A program made the translations under genes and the position numbers. From Treponema sp. (lineage in GTDB: Bacteria > Spirochaetota > Spirochaetia > Treponematales > Breznakiellaceae): 19,666 bases of DNA. The notes below the pieces were generated by a model. It did no database searches. It had not been told where the DNA came from and saw only the letters and a list, made by a program, of their open reading frames with translations. Below, piece by piece: positions 7,738 through 14,795 of the stretch; the first letter of the stretch is position 1; each line of letters starts with the position of its first letter. The stretch is from contig JAITAI010000134.1 in the NCBI GenBank assembly GCA_031284195.1, positions 1 through 19,666 of the forward strand. Reading direction: 5' to 3'.

Positions 7738-8003
7738 TGTCGTTCTGTATATTAGAAAAATTCGTAACTTCCATTCGATACATAGTAAGAGGGAAATCAT
7801 GATACCCTACGCACCCCTTTGTTAGGGTATTCCGGCACCCTCCCTGCTTACCTAGAAACCTCCGAAAATGCCCATCAGTAAGATACCTGGAGACAGAAGG
7901 TGGGAGCAGTCTTTGATCAAACGACTTGGACTTTGGGACAAGGGAGCGCCGAAAAGTCCGGTCAAATATGAAACGCTACCCAAGGGCTTGGAGGGCCGTA
8001 CCC

Positions 8004-9167
8004 TTAAAGGAGTTCTGTCCTGCCTGCGGCGCGGATCTTTTCGACAATCTCCTTAACCCGCTGGGTTTCTCCCCGTTTGGCAATCAACACCGAAGGAGCA
8101 GTGCCGTCTTTACCTGAACGGACCACCACGATTAGGTCTTCCACCCCGCAAAGGGCCACCGGTATATCTGCATCAACAAAACAGGGTTTCCCTCCGCTTT
8201 GGTATACCTCTGAGCCCGCATCCCCCACCAGCCGCTCGTATTCATCCCAGCTTCCCACATCCAGCCAGGTAAAATCCGCGGCTACCATCACGGTTTGGGT
8301 ACATTTTTCCACTATAGCATAATCAAAAGAAGTAGTCTGCACCTGCTCATACACGGCTGGTAAACCTGACCATGTAGTAAGAATCCGTATGCCTTGGGTA
8401 TTTTTATAAGCCCTTTCCTCCGGTACCGGAAGTTGGATAAAGGGAGCTATGACTTCTGGAGCATGGCGCTTAAATTCAAGCAACATAAAATCCGAAGAAA
8501 AGGCAAACATCCCGGAATTCCAGTAAAAATTTCCCGCGGCAACGAATCGTTCCGCCACGGATCTATCCGGTTTTTCTCGGAATGAGGCAACCTGGAATAC
8601 CCTGGCCCCTGAATTCTCAGGCAGGGAAAGCCCTTTTGCAGTTTCGATATACCCGTATCCGGTTGCTGGAGCACGAGGGGGAATACCAAAAACCACCAGC
8701 TTCTCTTGCCGGACAAAGGCTTCTGCGGTGATGGCATTTGCCTTAAAAACTTCCAAAGGCTGAATACTATGATCGCTGGTGAGCACCAGGATGGTCCGTT
8801 TACCTTTAGATACCCTTTGAACATAGGTGATTCCCAAGGCAATGGCCGCAGCGGTATTTTTCGCCTCTGGTTCAGGGATAAGGACCAGCCGATCCCTCAA
8901 GGGTCCACTCAAAAGCCCACAGGCTTCGATGATAAAGGGTATATGCCTTTCTCCGGCAATGATGATAACCCGTCCATCTCCGGCTCTATCAATCAATGCC
9001 AAAGCACGTTCAAGGGCAGCATGGAAAAAGGTATTGCCCCCCAGGGAATCCCCAGTATTGGAAACGCCCCGGCAGACTGTCAGGAACTGCTTGGGCCGTT
9101 TTGAATTACTTGCAGGCCAGAGCCGAGTTCCGGACCCTCCAGCCATGATAATACAGTCATCAAACAT
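8004..9167 (-). CDS. manC: Mannose-1-phosphate guanylyltransferase (monofunctional)
   Basis: 387 aa. It makes GDP-mannose from mannose-1-phosphate and GTP for polysaccharide or glycoprotein synthesis. Visible motifs: the nucleotide-binding loop AGGSGTRLWP (about residues 9-18) followed by SKRPKQFL; EPEAKNTAAAIAL; TSDH; FREKPD; GNFYWNSGMF; SFDYAIVEK; and FTWLDVGSWDEY. These define the GDP-mannose pyrophosphorylase branch of nucleotidyltransferases. At 387 aa it ends after the left-handed-helix region and lacks the phosphomannose-isomerase cupin found in ~470-aa bifunctional enzymes. The ATG at 9167 has no good ribosome-binding site; a TATAGT-like box sits only about 6 nt before it. No other GDP-sugar genes are nearby. 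Confidence 0.93.
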   Translation of the reverse strand: MFDDCIIMAGGSGTRLWPASNSKRPKQFLTVCRGVSNTGDSLGGNTFFHAALERALALIDRAGDGRVIIIAGERHIPFIIEACGLLSGPLRDRLVLIPEPEAKNTAAAIALGITYVQRVSKGKRTILVLTSDHSIQPLEVFKANAITAEAFVRQEKLVVFGIPPRAPATGYGYIETAKGLSLPENSGARVFQVASFREKPDRSVAERFVAAGNFYWNSGMFAFSSDFMLLEFKRHAPEVIAPFIQLPVPEERAYKNTQGIRILTTWSGLPAVYEQVQTTSFDYAIVEKCTQTVMVAADFTWLDVGSWDEYERLVGDAGSEVYQSGGKPCFVDADIPVALCGVEDLIVVVRSGKDGTAPSVLIAKRGETQRVKEIVEKIRAAGRTELL

Positions 9168-9338
9168 AGTTTTACTATACTAACCTACTTATGACCTAGC
9201 GGCAAGTTTGAGAAGGGTATAATCAGGATAAACCCATAGAAATGAAACTATGTATGCGGTTGTGGTCCTAAAAAGGTGAAGGAAATTTCCTCATTGAAAT
9301 TAGCTCACCAGGATGGGGTACGGATCAGCGTATTCTGG

Positions 9339-9374
9339 AAGGGATCGAAAAAGTTCCCTGTTCCACGATCCCTT
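9339..9374 (+). other. 9-bp perfect inverted repeat (possible hairpin)
   Basis: AAGGGATCG (9339-9347) and CGATCCCTT (9366-9374) are perfect reverse complements around an 18-nt loop. The loop itself contains GTTCC/CTGTTCC words. No T-run follows immediately; the first T-run is about 70 bp further on. Confidence 0.45.
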
Positions 9375-9578
9375 TACCTAGCCTAGCTATCCAAGAGGGT
9401 AGCCGGGTGTGGCAGTCAAGGACATCCAGGGGACTATCAAATTACTTTTTTAATTTTTTTTCTAAACTTTTGTATTATAAAAAAGGTTTACAAAATATCA
9501 GCTTTTTCAAGCATTTAAAAAAATAATCATTAGTTATTACAAAATTTATAAAAAATATACAAAAAAGACAAATAATGC

Positions 9579-9607
9579 TTGACGTTATGGGAAAACTAGG
9601 ATATGGT
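9579..9607 (+). promoter_or_regulatory. Probable sigma-70 promoter of the RRM gene
   Basis: TTGACG (9579-9584), exactly 17 bp, then TATGGT (9602-9607). It is preceded by more than 100 bp of A/T-rich sequence that could act as an UP element. Transcription from here would give a leader of about 270 nt before the RRM start codon. Confidence 0.55.
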
Positions 9608-9883
9608 TATTCATGACAATAGGATACGTTTTTGAATATGTTGTGGTATGGTGATTCTGTTTTAGATGTACCGGTTTTCGAAAGTTTAAGGATTCTGCTT
9701 TTCTCTTCTCAATGTTCTGCTCAATCCAGGTTTGTCTTATTTTTGCATCCCATAAGCTCCCAGGGGAGAATTATTCCTCCCAGGAGATTGGAGTCGTCCA
9801 TGGTTAATGGGCGTGAATAACAGCGTGCCCGGACGCATAAAATCAGTATGAATTGGTTTAATCCGGGTGAAGGAATTTTCTCA

Positions 9884-10171
9884 ATGGCCAAGAAATTGTA
9901 TGTCGGTAATCTCTCGTACAACACCACCGAAGATGGGCTTCGTAATCTGTTTTCAGGTTTTGGAAGTGTTGCCTCTGCTAAGATCATTTTCGATCGTGAA
10001 ACCGGCAATTCTAAAGGATTTGGATTTATCGAAATGAGTAGCGATGAAGAAGCAAGTGCTGCTATCGCAGGTACTAACGGGCGTGAATTTGAAGGCCGCC
10101 AACTGAGGGTGAATGAAGCAATGGACAAACCTCGGCGGGAGCGGAGCGTCGGTTATGGTAATAGCTGGTAG
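9884..10171 (+). CDS. RRM-domain RNA-binding protein (small, cold-shock/Rbp type)
   Basis: 95 aa from the ATG at 9884, essentially one RNA-recognition motif. RNP2 is LYVGNL (residues 5-10) and RNP1 is KGFGFIEM (44-51), with the aromatic residues that stack on RNA bases. The C-terminus is a short Arg/Gly-bearing tail (KPRRERSVGYGNSW). An upstream in-frame ATG at 9848 would add 12 residues (MNWFNPGEGIFS). I prefer 9884 because MAKKLYVGNL is the usual N-terminus and AAGGA (9870-9874) is correctly spaced from it. It is a single-gene unit with a long leader. Such proteins bind single-stranded RNA in the cytoplasm and often respond to cold; that role is family knowledge and is not shown here. Confidence 0.92.
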   Translation: MAKKLYVGNLSYNTTEDGLRNLFSGFGSVASAKIIFDRETGNSKGFGFIEMSSDEEASAAIAGTNGREFEGRQLRVNEAMDKPRRERSVGYGNSW

Positions 10172-10694
10172 TTGGATTCTTATCCATCATACCTCGGATC
10201 GTACATAAGGAGCATAGACGCCGGTAGATATGTTTACGTATTATCTGCGTTTAGATGAGGTATTCCATAAAAACAACAAGAAGATTCTTGTACTATTTCT
10301 ATGAGGGGTATAAGAATCTTCTTGATTATTCCTTATCAAACCACGTTGAAGTTTTAATCTTGAGGGGCGTTAGAGAAGGTTTTTTCTGGAGTTCTAGCGC
10401 AGACTTCTGTACAGAAAGAGGGAGTCCTCTGTGGTTTTTGATACGGCTTAGTCATGAGGGGGTGTAGTAGCATCCCTTAAACCGGTGGGGGAAGAGTGAC
10501 CAGAGGCTGTTTTTTAGTTTAGCATGTCTTTTCCCCATGACGGGGATTGCTATAAGCACCAGGGCAGGGGTTTAATACAAACATAGAAATTCACTCCTAC
10601 TAAAAACTTTGTTGCCTTTTTCACTGCTCTTAGGAACAGGGGGTTTGAGGAATTCCTTACCATTCTACCCATCTGATCCCGGCATAGACGCCGC
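10172..10694. other. Convergent intergenic region after the RRM gene
   Basis: 523 bp between convergent genes. The main feature is a long hairpin at 10277-10324. A smaller stem TCCCC (10532-10536)/GGGGA (10542-10546) also lies here. A T6 run at about 10379 and another at about 10510 could end transcripts. A 70-codon open frame (10255-10467) runs through the hairpin but shows no family motif or ribosome-binding site, so I do not call it a gene. Confidence 0.5.
10277..10324. terminator. Long 18-bp stem hairpin downstream of the RRM gene
   Basis: Bases 10277-10289 (C plus AAGAAGATTCTT) pair perfectly with 10312-10324. The stem continues inward through G-T, T-A, A-T, C-G and T-G pairs to 10294/10307, leaving a 12-nt loop. 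The stem is AT-rich and no strong T-run follows, so it may be a bidirectional transcript end, an RNA stabiliser or a small-RNA element. Confidence 0.5.
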
Positions 10695-12080
10695 TTACTT
10701 ATGCGACACCGCAGTAGAAGAATTTATCCGGGCATCCACCACATTCAAGATATTCATGAGTTTTTCTTTTTCTATGAGATCAATGATGCGGGCCTCTGTA
10801 TATCGCCGGGCTTCTTCAGAATATTTACCGCAAGTGAGACAAATCCCCTTGCCGGCTTTCACTTCTTTTATACGGGCATGAAAATCTCGAATAACCAATT
10901 CTCCTACGGAGCCTAGGGTTCGGACAAACCGGAATATAATCATATCCGACCATTTGGCGGTTTCGATCTCCGTGGTTATATCGACCCATTCGCTTTTATT
11001 CGTGATATTGAGTATTTTTACTTTCGCTTGCACATAATAACTTAACACGATCTTACGGCACAAGGCGATAAAATCCGCGCTCGGGGCCAACATAAAAATT
11101 TGATAATTTTTATTGGCATTGAGTTCCTGATACCGATCTATCAAAACACTGACGTCTTTATAATTTGGGTTGTTATCACGGATCACTTCCAGTAAGCTTA
11201 AGGCTTTTCCTATTTCATTTTGTCCAAGATAAACCGTAGCCAAGCGGTATCGCATCTCAGTCATCACGTCCAGGGAGCTGGTCTTTTCATATTTGAGCCC
11301 AATTTCAAAATCTTGGATGGCATTTACATCTTGATGCTGGGTTATATGAATGATCCCTGCCTGGAGACAAGCACTGGCTCCGAGTACCGGGTCAAGGCGG
11401 AGATGCAGGAAGATACTCAGGGCCTGATCGATCCGGCCCAGCTCAAAATAACAGGTTGCCAAGGTATAGAGACATTCCTTATCAGTGGGAGCAAAATCAA
11501 TGGCTTTACGGATGAGGGGGAGGGCTTCTTTGTATTTACCAAGATTTACAAAGGAGTCTCCCAGATAGCGAAGCGCCGTAGGATGTTCAGGGTTCTGTTT
11601 ACACGCCTGAATAAGCATATAGGCAGCTTTTTCATAATTTCTTCTTTGAAATTCAACGATCCCCAAGTTATAATTTACGTCAAAATCGGAGGAATTTAGG
11701 GACCGGGCTAAGAGCAAGGCTTTATAGGCCTCATCCATTTTTTCCAACTCTAAAGCTGCAAGAGCATAGCGTCGCTGCACCTCAAATTCATTAATATCCT
11801 TGTTGGTCAGGGATAATTCGGTTAAGATTTCATAGGTCTTAAAAGCCGCATTCCAATTATGTTCCTGAAAATAAATATCCCCTACGATAACCAGGGCTTC
11901 CGGGTCCCGGGGGTTTTGTTCAAGCCGCTTATTTGCCTGTTTAAACAGTATATCCTGACTCTTAGCCCGTTTATAGGGACTAGAATCGCCTTGCTTTAAA
12001 CGACCCCCCAACACAATGACCACAGCAATGATCACTACCAGAATTCCCAGTCCACCAACAATAACAATCATGGTATTCAT
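10695..12080 (-). CDS. Membrane-anchored TPR protein with C-terminal Mrr/restriction-endonuclease-like domain
   Basis: 461 aa from the ATG at 12080. That start has GAGGAG just ahead and opens directly with a transmembrane anchor (MNTMIVIVGGLGILVVIIAV, about 3-24). A TTG 42 bp further up (12122) would add 14 polar residues and has a poorer site. Residues about 45-315 are tetratricopeptide helices (for example ALVIVGDIYFQEHNWNAAF and ALRYLGDSFVNLGKYKEAL). The C-terminal ~120 residues resemble the catalytic fold of Mrr-type nucleases: WVDITTEIETAKWSDMIIF, then VGELVIRDFHARIKEVKAG, KGICLTCGKYSEEARRYTEA and RIIDLIEKEKLMNIL. The position where active enzymes have Q-x-K reads RFVRT, so nuclease activity is doubtful. 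Topology would place the TPR and C-domain on one side of the membrane. Partners are unknown. Confidence 0.82.
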   Translation of the reverse strand: MNTMIVIVGGLGILVVIIAVVIVLGGRLKQGDSSPYKRAKSQDILFKQANKRLEQNPRDPEALVIVGDIYFQEHNWNAAFKTYEILTELSLTNKDINEFEVQRRYALAALELEKMDEAYKALLLARSLNSSDFDVNYNLGIVEFQRRNYEKAAYMLIQACKQNPEHPTALRYLGDSFVNLGKYKEALPLIRKAIDFAPTDKECLYTLATCYFELGRIDQALSIFLHLRLDPVLGASACLQAGIIHITQHQDVNAIQDFEIGLKYEKTSSLDVMTEMRYRLATVYLGQNEIGKALSLLEVIRDNNPNYKDVSVLIDRYQELNANKNYQIFMLAPSADFIALCRKIVLSYYVQAKVKILNITNKSEWVDITTEIETAKWSDMIIFRFVRTLGSVGELVIRDFHARIKEVKAGKGICLTCGKYSEEARRYTEARIIDLIEKEKLMNILNVVDARINSSTAVSHK

Positions 12081-12252
12081 ATGCTCCTCTATAAAAATAC
12101 GCTCCTTCCTGGATATGCTCAAGCCTTATATACTGCTTTAGGTTTGAAAATTTACAAAATATAAAAGGAAAATCACCTTTCCAGAGATTGAGATGATTTT
12201 GTCGATTTCTCCTTTACCTTTTAGTGGCTAAGCCTTCATTTTTTATAATAAA

Positions 12253-12276
12253 GAGGCAAAGTCCGGCCTTTGCCTC
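12253..12276 (-). terminator. Perfect 9-bp stem-loop, probable terminator
   Basis: GAGGCAAAG (12253-12261) and CTTTGCCTC (12268-12276) pair around TCCGGC; an outer A-T pair extends the stem to 10 bp. On the minus strand it is followed by TTTATTATAAAAAA-type sequence. This fits termination of minus-strand transcription from nox before the TPR gene. Confidence 0.6.
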
Positions 12277-12289
12277 TCAAGTAAAACCA

Positions 12290-12350
12290 AAGCCCCGCGG
12301 ATCTGAACCTGCTTCATGGGTAGATACCCAGTTCAGATTTTTTGGGGCTT
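12290..12350 (-). terminator. Three-tier nested stem-loop downstream of nox
   Basis: The outer stem is AAGCCCC (12290-12296)/GGGGCTT (12344-12350). The middle stem is ATCTGAAC (12301-12308)/GTTCAGAT (12331-12338). The inner stem is TGGGT (12317-12321)/ACCCA (12326-12330) with an AGAT loop. Asymmetric internal loops separate the tiers. Read on the minus strand it ends GGGGCTTTGGTTTT, terminator-like. It lies 82 bp past the nox stop and directly before the second hairpin, so the two probably act together. Confidence 0.55.
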
Positions 12351-12431
12351 CATCCTTAAGGGGAAGGGGGCATAGAAAAAAGCCGCTCCTCTATGAAAAA
12401 AGCGATGCTCTGGGTTTATTCTGATCACTCC

Positions 12432-13766
12432 TTATTTAGCTGAGAGGGCCGCCATGGTGATATAGTTATAGGGCTGGTTGAAATGAGGAAGAAAGAAAAT
12501 ATCCAGCAGTTTGAGTTTATCAATGGTGAGGTGCTCTTCAATCGCTAGAGAGAACAGATGGATACCCATGGAAATATCCTGGTATGAGGCCATCTGGGCC
12601 CCTAAAACCCGACGGCTAGCCTTATCGTAGACAATGCGGATTTTAACTTTATGGTTATCCTCTTTAATAAACGCCGGTTTCTGAGTATCCTCGAATTGGG
12701 TATAGAGCGGGGTAAAGCCTGCTTTTTCCGCGGCCTTGAGGTTTAGTCCGGTGGATACCATCTTGTATCCATAGATACAAATCCCATTGGACCCTTGTAC
12801 CCCCACCGATTCCAGGGGAGTTCCCGAGGCGTTATGCCCTGCCACTACCCCGCTCCGTACCGCATTGGTGGCCAAGGCAATATAAGCCTGGGTTCCTAGA
12901 GCATTGCTGTACACCGTGGCGCAGTCTCCAATGGCATAGACATCCTGTCTGCTGGTTTCCTGTTTGAGGTTGACCTTGTATGCGCCGTTGGAGAAGGTCT
13001 CCAGTTCTTTGGCAGCTAGGGCTGTATTGGGACGGAACCCTATGGCCATGATAACCAAATCTACCGGGTATTCTCCTTTGTTGGTGATGATGGCCTTGAC
13101 CTTATCAGTCCCGGCGATTTCTTGGACCAGTTCTCCAAAGTGGAGGTTAATACCCTTATCGTTCAGGACCTTATCCATATCATGGGTGAACCATTCGTCG
13201 TAATAAGTGGAGAGGGACGTGGTGGCGGCTTCAAAAAGAAGTACCTCCTTTCCCCTGCGCTGTACTGCTTCGGCAAGCTCAACCCCGATATAACCTGCCC
13301 CAACCACTGCCACGGTTTTAATATTCGGCTGATCCAGCAGGTTGTTTATCTGCTGCCCATCCTGAAAACGCTTGACATAGGTTACATTGGGGAGGTCCAA
13401 ACCCTTGATCTTCGGGGTGATGGGAAGAGAGCCGGTGGCAATGATGAGTTTATCATAGGATTCGATGATCTCTTTACCGGTCTTCGTTACTCCATGGACC
13501 TGTTTTGCCGTGAAATCTATCCGGCTCACTTCGGTTTCCATGAGGACTTCCGCTTTTTTAGCGGTGAAAGTATCTTTGGAAGCATAGAAGAGACCATCGG
13601 GCTTATCGATCTGCCGTCCAATCCAGAGGGCAGTACCACATCCGAGGTAACTGATGTTACTATTACCATCGAAAATAACCAATTTATGCTGAGGATAGTT
13701 ATCCAAGATCGTGTTAGCTGCAGCGGTACCGGCATGATTCGCCCCGATTAATACAATTTTAGCCAT
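12432..13766 (-). CDS. nox: NADH oxidase (FAD-dependent, Nox/CoA-disulfide-reductase family)
   Basis: 444 aa. It oxidises NADH with O2, most likely to water in this subfamily, and so protects an anaerobe and regenerates NAD+. The N-terminal FAD site is KIVLIGANHAGTAAA with His11. The redox Cys43 lies in ISYLGCGTALW, the single-cysteine sulfenate position of water-forming Nox. ATGS is at 111. The NAD(H) Rossmann motif VVGAGYIGVELAEAV begins at about 154, and YAIGDC binds the FAD pyrophosphate. The C-terminal dimerisation domain ends FFLPHFNQPYNYITMAAL. AGGAGC lies 5 nt before the ATG, with a good promoter behind it. A CoA-disulfide reductase is the main alternative within this fold. A decayed IS element begins 83 bp upstream of the start. 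Confidence 0.93.
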   Translation of the reverse strand: MAKIVLIGANHAGTAAANTILDNYPQHKLVIFDGNSNISYLGCGTALWIGRQIDKPDGLFYASKDTFTAKKAEVLMETEVSRIDFTAKQVHGVTKTGKEIIESYDKLIIATGSLPITPKIKGLDLPNVTYVKRFQDGQQINNLLDQPNIKTVAVVGAGYIGVELAEAVQRRGKEVLLFEAATTSLSTYYDEWFTHDMDKVLNDKGINLHFGELVQEIAGTDKVKAIITNKGEYPVDLVIMAIGFRPNTALAAKELETFSNGAYKVNLKQETSRQDVYAIGDCATVYSNALGTQAYIALATNAVRSGVVAGHNASGTPLESVGVQGSNGICIYGYKMVSTGLNLKAAEKAGFTPLYTQFEDTQKPAFIKEDNHKVKIRIVYDKASRRVLGAQMASYQDISMGIHLFSLAIEEHLTIDKLKLLDIFFLPHFNQPYNYITMAALSAK

Positions 13767-13786
13767 AAGTGCTCCTTATGTATATT

Positions 13787-13815
13787 ACCATAATGGTTTC
13801 CCCTAGGGATTTCAA
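13787..13815 (-). promoter_or_regulatory. Probable sigma-70 promoter of nox
   Basis: On the minus strand TTGAAA (13810-13815), 17 bp, TATGGT (13787-13792). The -10 overlaps an 11-nt near-palindrome (ACCAT-A-ATGGT, 13787-13797), a possible operator. The IS end lies 34 bp further upstream and leaves the core promoter intact. Confidence 0.5.
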
Positions 13816-13846
13816 GGATAATAATACCTCAAATAAATTCCAAGAC

Positions 13847-13868
13847 TAAGAATTTATCCCTAAATAAT
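13847..13868. repeat. Left target duplication and terminal inverted repeat of the IS
   Basis: TAA at 13847-13849 is the left copy of the target duplication, followed by the 19-bp terminal repeat at 13850-13868. The transposase frame ends inside this repeat, at 13860. Confidence 0.75.
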
Positions 13869-14748
13869 ATCAGCCTTAGGGAAAGCGATAAAAGCGTATG
13901 CAAACATGAGCAAGCCCATGTATGACGTTTGCGGTTTTTCAAAGCGTACCAGCAGTTTTCGGAAGCAATGTATCCAGGAACGGGAAACGTCCATAACCCA
14001 CCGGCGGGCCGTATAGTTTCCAGGGTTCTGTTTCCCGGTTCTTTCTTCTCCCCGGCCTTTGATATGGGGAATGAATCCCCGTAATACGCCTGGTTCTAAT
14101 GCCGGTTCGCCGCTATAGCCCACAAGACACAACTGTTAATGGTGTTCAAATATAGCAGAGCGGATACTAACGAACGCATCCAGGAGGGTTTCAAGCTGAG
14201 ACAGGTCGTGCCGGTTAGCTCCGGTTACCACCAGAGACCGGGGTACTCCCGCACCGTCTTCGAGCATAGGGCGTTTGCTGCTGTTTTTTTCCCTGATCCG
14301 TGAGGTTCTTCCCGGCGGTTTCTGGTGCCAAAGGCACTGTGGTCATACAACCGCCGGCGCTTAACCATTCCCACTGGATACCGGCGACTTCCTTATATGA
14401 GGCAAGACCGGCAACCCACAGGGCCTTGAAAAAACCTTCCTCACACCAGAGCCGGAAGTAACGGTGGACAGCGCTTGAGGCGCCAAAGTCCTTGGGAAGC
14501 GTTTTCCATGGTATTCCGGTACGCAATACATAAAAAATCGCCTCCAGGGTCTTCCGGGAATCCAGGGGAGGCCGTCCTCCTCCTGGTTTTCGCTGGTACT
14601 GCTTGTTCGGGTTCCGTTCTTTACCGGGCAGTAAGGGCGCTGCTTTTTCCCAAAAAGCGTCCGATATCTCCCATGATTTCTTTTGTTTCATGGTTCCCCT
14701 CCTGTTCTTTTATCGGAGAGTTATTATTGATTATTTAAGGATAAGCTC
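13850..14748 (-). mobile_element. IS5-family insertion sequence, 899 bp, inactive
   Basis: The ends are 19-bp imperfect inverted repeats: left 13850-13868 (GAATTTATCCCTAAATAAT) and right, reverse complement of 14730-14748 (GAGCTTATCCTTAAATAAT), matching at 16 of 19. A direct TAA flanks both ends (13847-13849 and 14749-14751). It is a 3-bp target duplication of the TNA type known for IS1031-like IS5 subgroups, and the ~0.9-kb length also fits. The boundaries are therefore well supported. The single transposase gene inside is broken. Confidence 0.85.
13860..14691 (-). pseudogene. IS5-family transposase, frameshifted and catalytically dead
   Basis: The N-terminal half (14691 down to about 14284) reads MKQKKSWEISDAFWEKAAPL, GGGRPPLDSRKTLEAI, LRTGIPWKTLP and WEWLSAGGCMTT. 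This is the DUF4096 plus DDE start typical of IS5 transposases. At an A7 run (14284-14290 on the + strand, as T) the frame must shift by +1; one base fewer would restore it. It then continues SKRPMLEDGAGVPRSLVV, TGANRHD, an in-frame TAA, LCLVGYSGEPALE, RRWVMDVSRSW. Each catalytic position is altered: Asp in the usual SADG is Gly, the Asp of LCLDAGY is missing, and Glu of RRWVVER is replaced by Asp. This is a relic, not a live transposase. An apparent separate frame (13860-14132) is only its C-terminal fragment. Confidence 0.88.
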
Positions 14749-14751
14749 TAA
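14730..14751. repeat. Right terminal inverted repeat and target duplication of the IS
   Basis: The 19-bp terminal repeat at 14730-14748 mirrors the left end at 16 of 19 positions. TAA at 14749-14751 is the right copy of the target duplication. Confidence 0.75.
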
Positions 14752-14795
14752 GTCCAGCACTGACAGGAGGATGCTTTCCACGGTTCTACGGGGTT

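Larger units (their letters stand above)
7637..8003 (-). other. Intergenic region between manC and ackA
   Basis: 367 bp without a supported gene. It contains a possible ackA promoter (7708-7737) and a palindrome next to the ackA start (7663-7684). It also has a second perfect 8-bp inverted repeat, ATACCCTA (7802-7809) / TAGGGTAT (7823-7830), with a 13-nt loop. This last one may end manC transcription, although no T-run follows. Bases 7840-8003 show no recognisable motif. Confidence 0.55.
9168..9883 (+). other. Long gene-free region upstream of the RRM protein, with AT-rich core
   Basis: 716 bp. From left to right it holds a TATAAT (9218-9223) without a clear -35, an open but start-less frame (9272-9524), and a hairpin (9339-9374). 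Next are T-runs at about 9446-9461 and a strongly AT-rich segment (about 9440-9580). A good promoter (9579-9607) follows, and then a ~270-nt leader to the RRM start. The leader contains a GGGAG (9764-9768)/CTCCC (9777-9781) stem. No conventional gene is supported. Confidence 0.6.

Noticed and set aside
8004..9167. Bifunctional mannose-6-phosphate isomerase/guanylyltransferase
   Set aside because: The protein stops at 387 aa and has no cupin-type isomerase domain.
9278..9330. RimP relic suggested by the words LIEISSPG
   Set aside because: Only the short SSPG word matches and the following residues do not continue the RimP pattern; kept only as an unexplained open frame.
9632..9820. 62-codon + strand open frame in the RRM leader
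   Set aside because: It has no ribosome-binding site and an uninformative sequence; the region is better read as a leader.
10255..10467. 70-codon + strand open frame after the RRM gene
   Set aside because: It runs across the long hairpin, has no ribosome-binding site and matches no family I recognise.
13122..13751. 209-codon + strand open frame
   Set aside because: It is antisense within the NADH oxidase gene, with no motif of its own.
13860..14132. Separate 90-aa gene beginning with a TTG
   Set aside because: It is the C-terminal fragment of the broken IS transposase, in the same frame as the part upstream of an in-frame TAA.
14215..14691. Programmed -1 frameshifting in the transposase
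   Set aside because: The A7 run needs a +1 shift to reach the correct frame, and a nonsense codon and lost catalytic residues follow.
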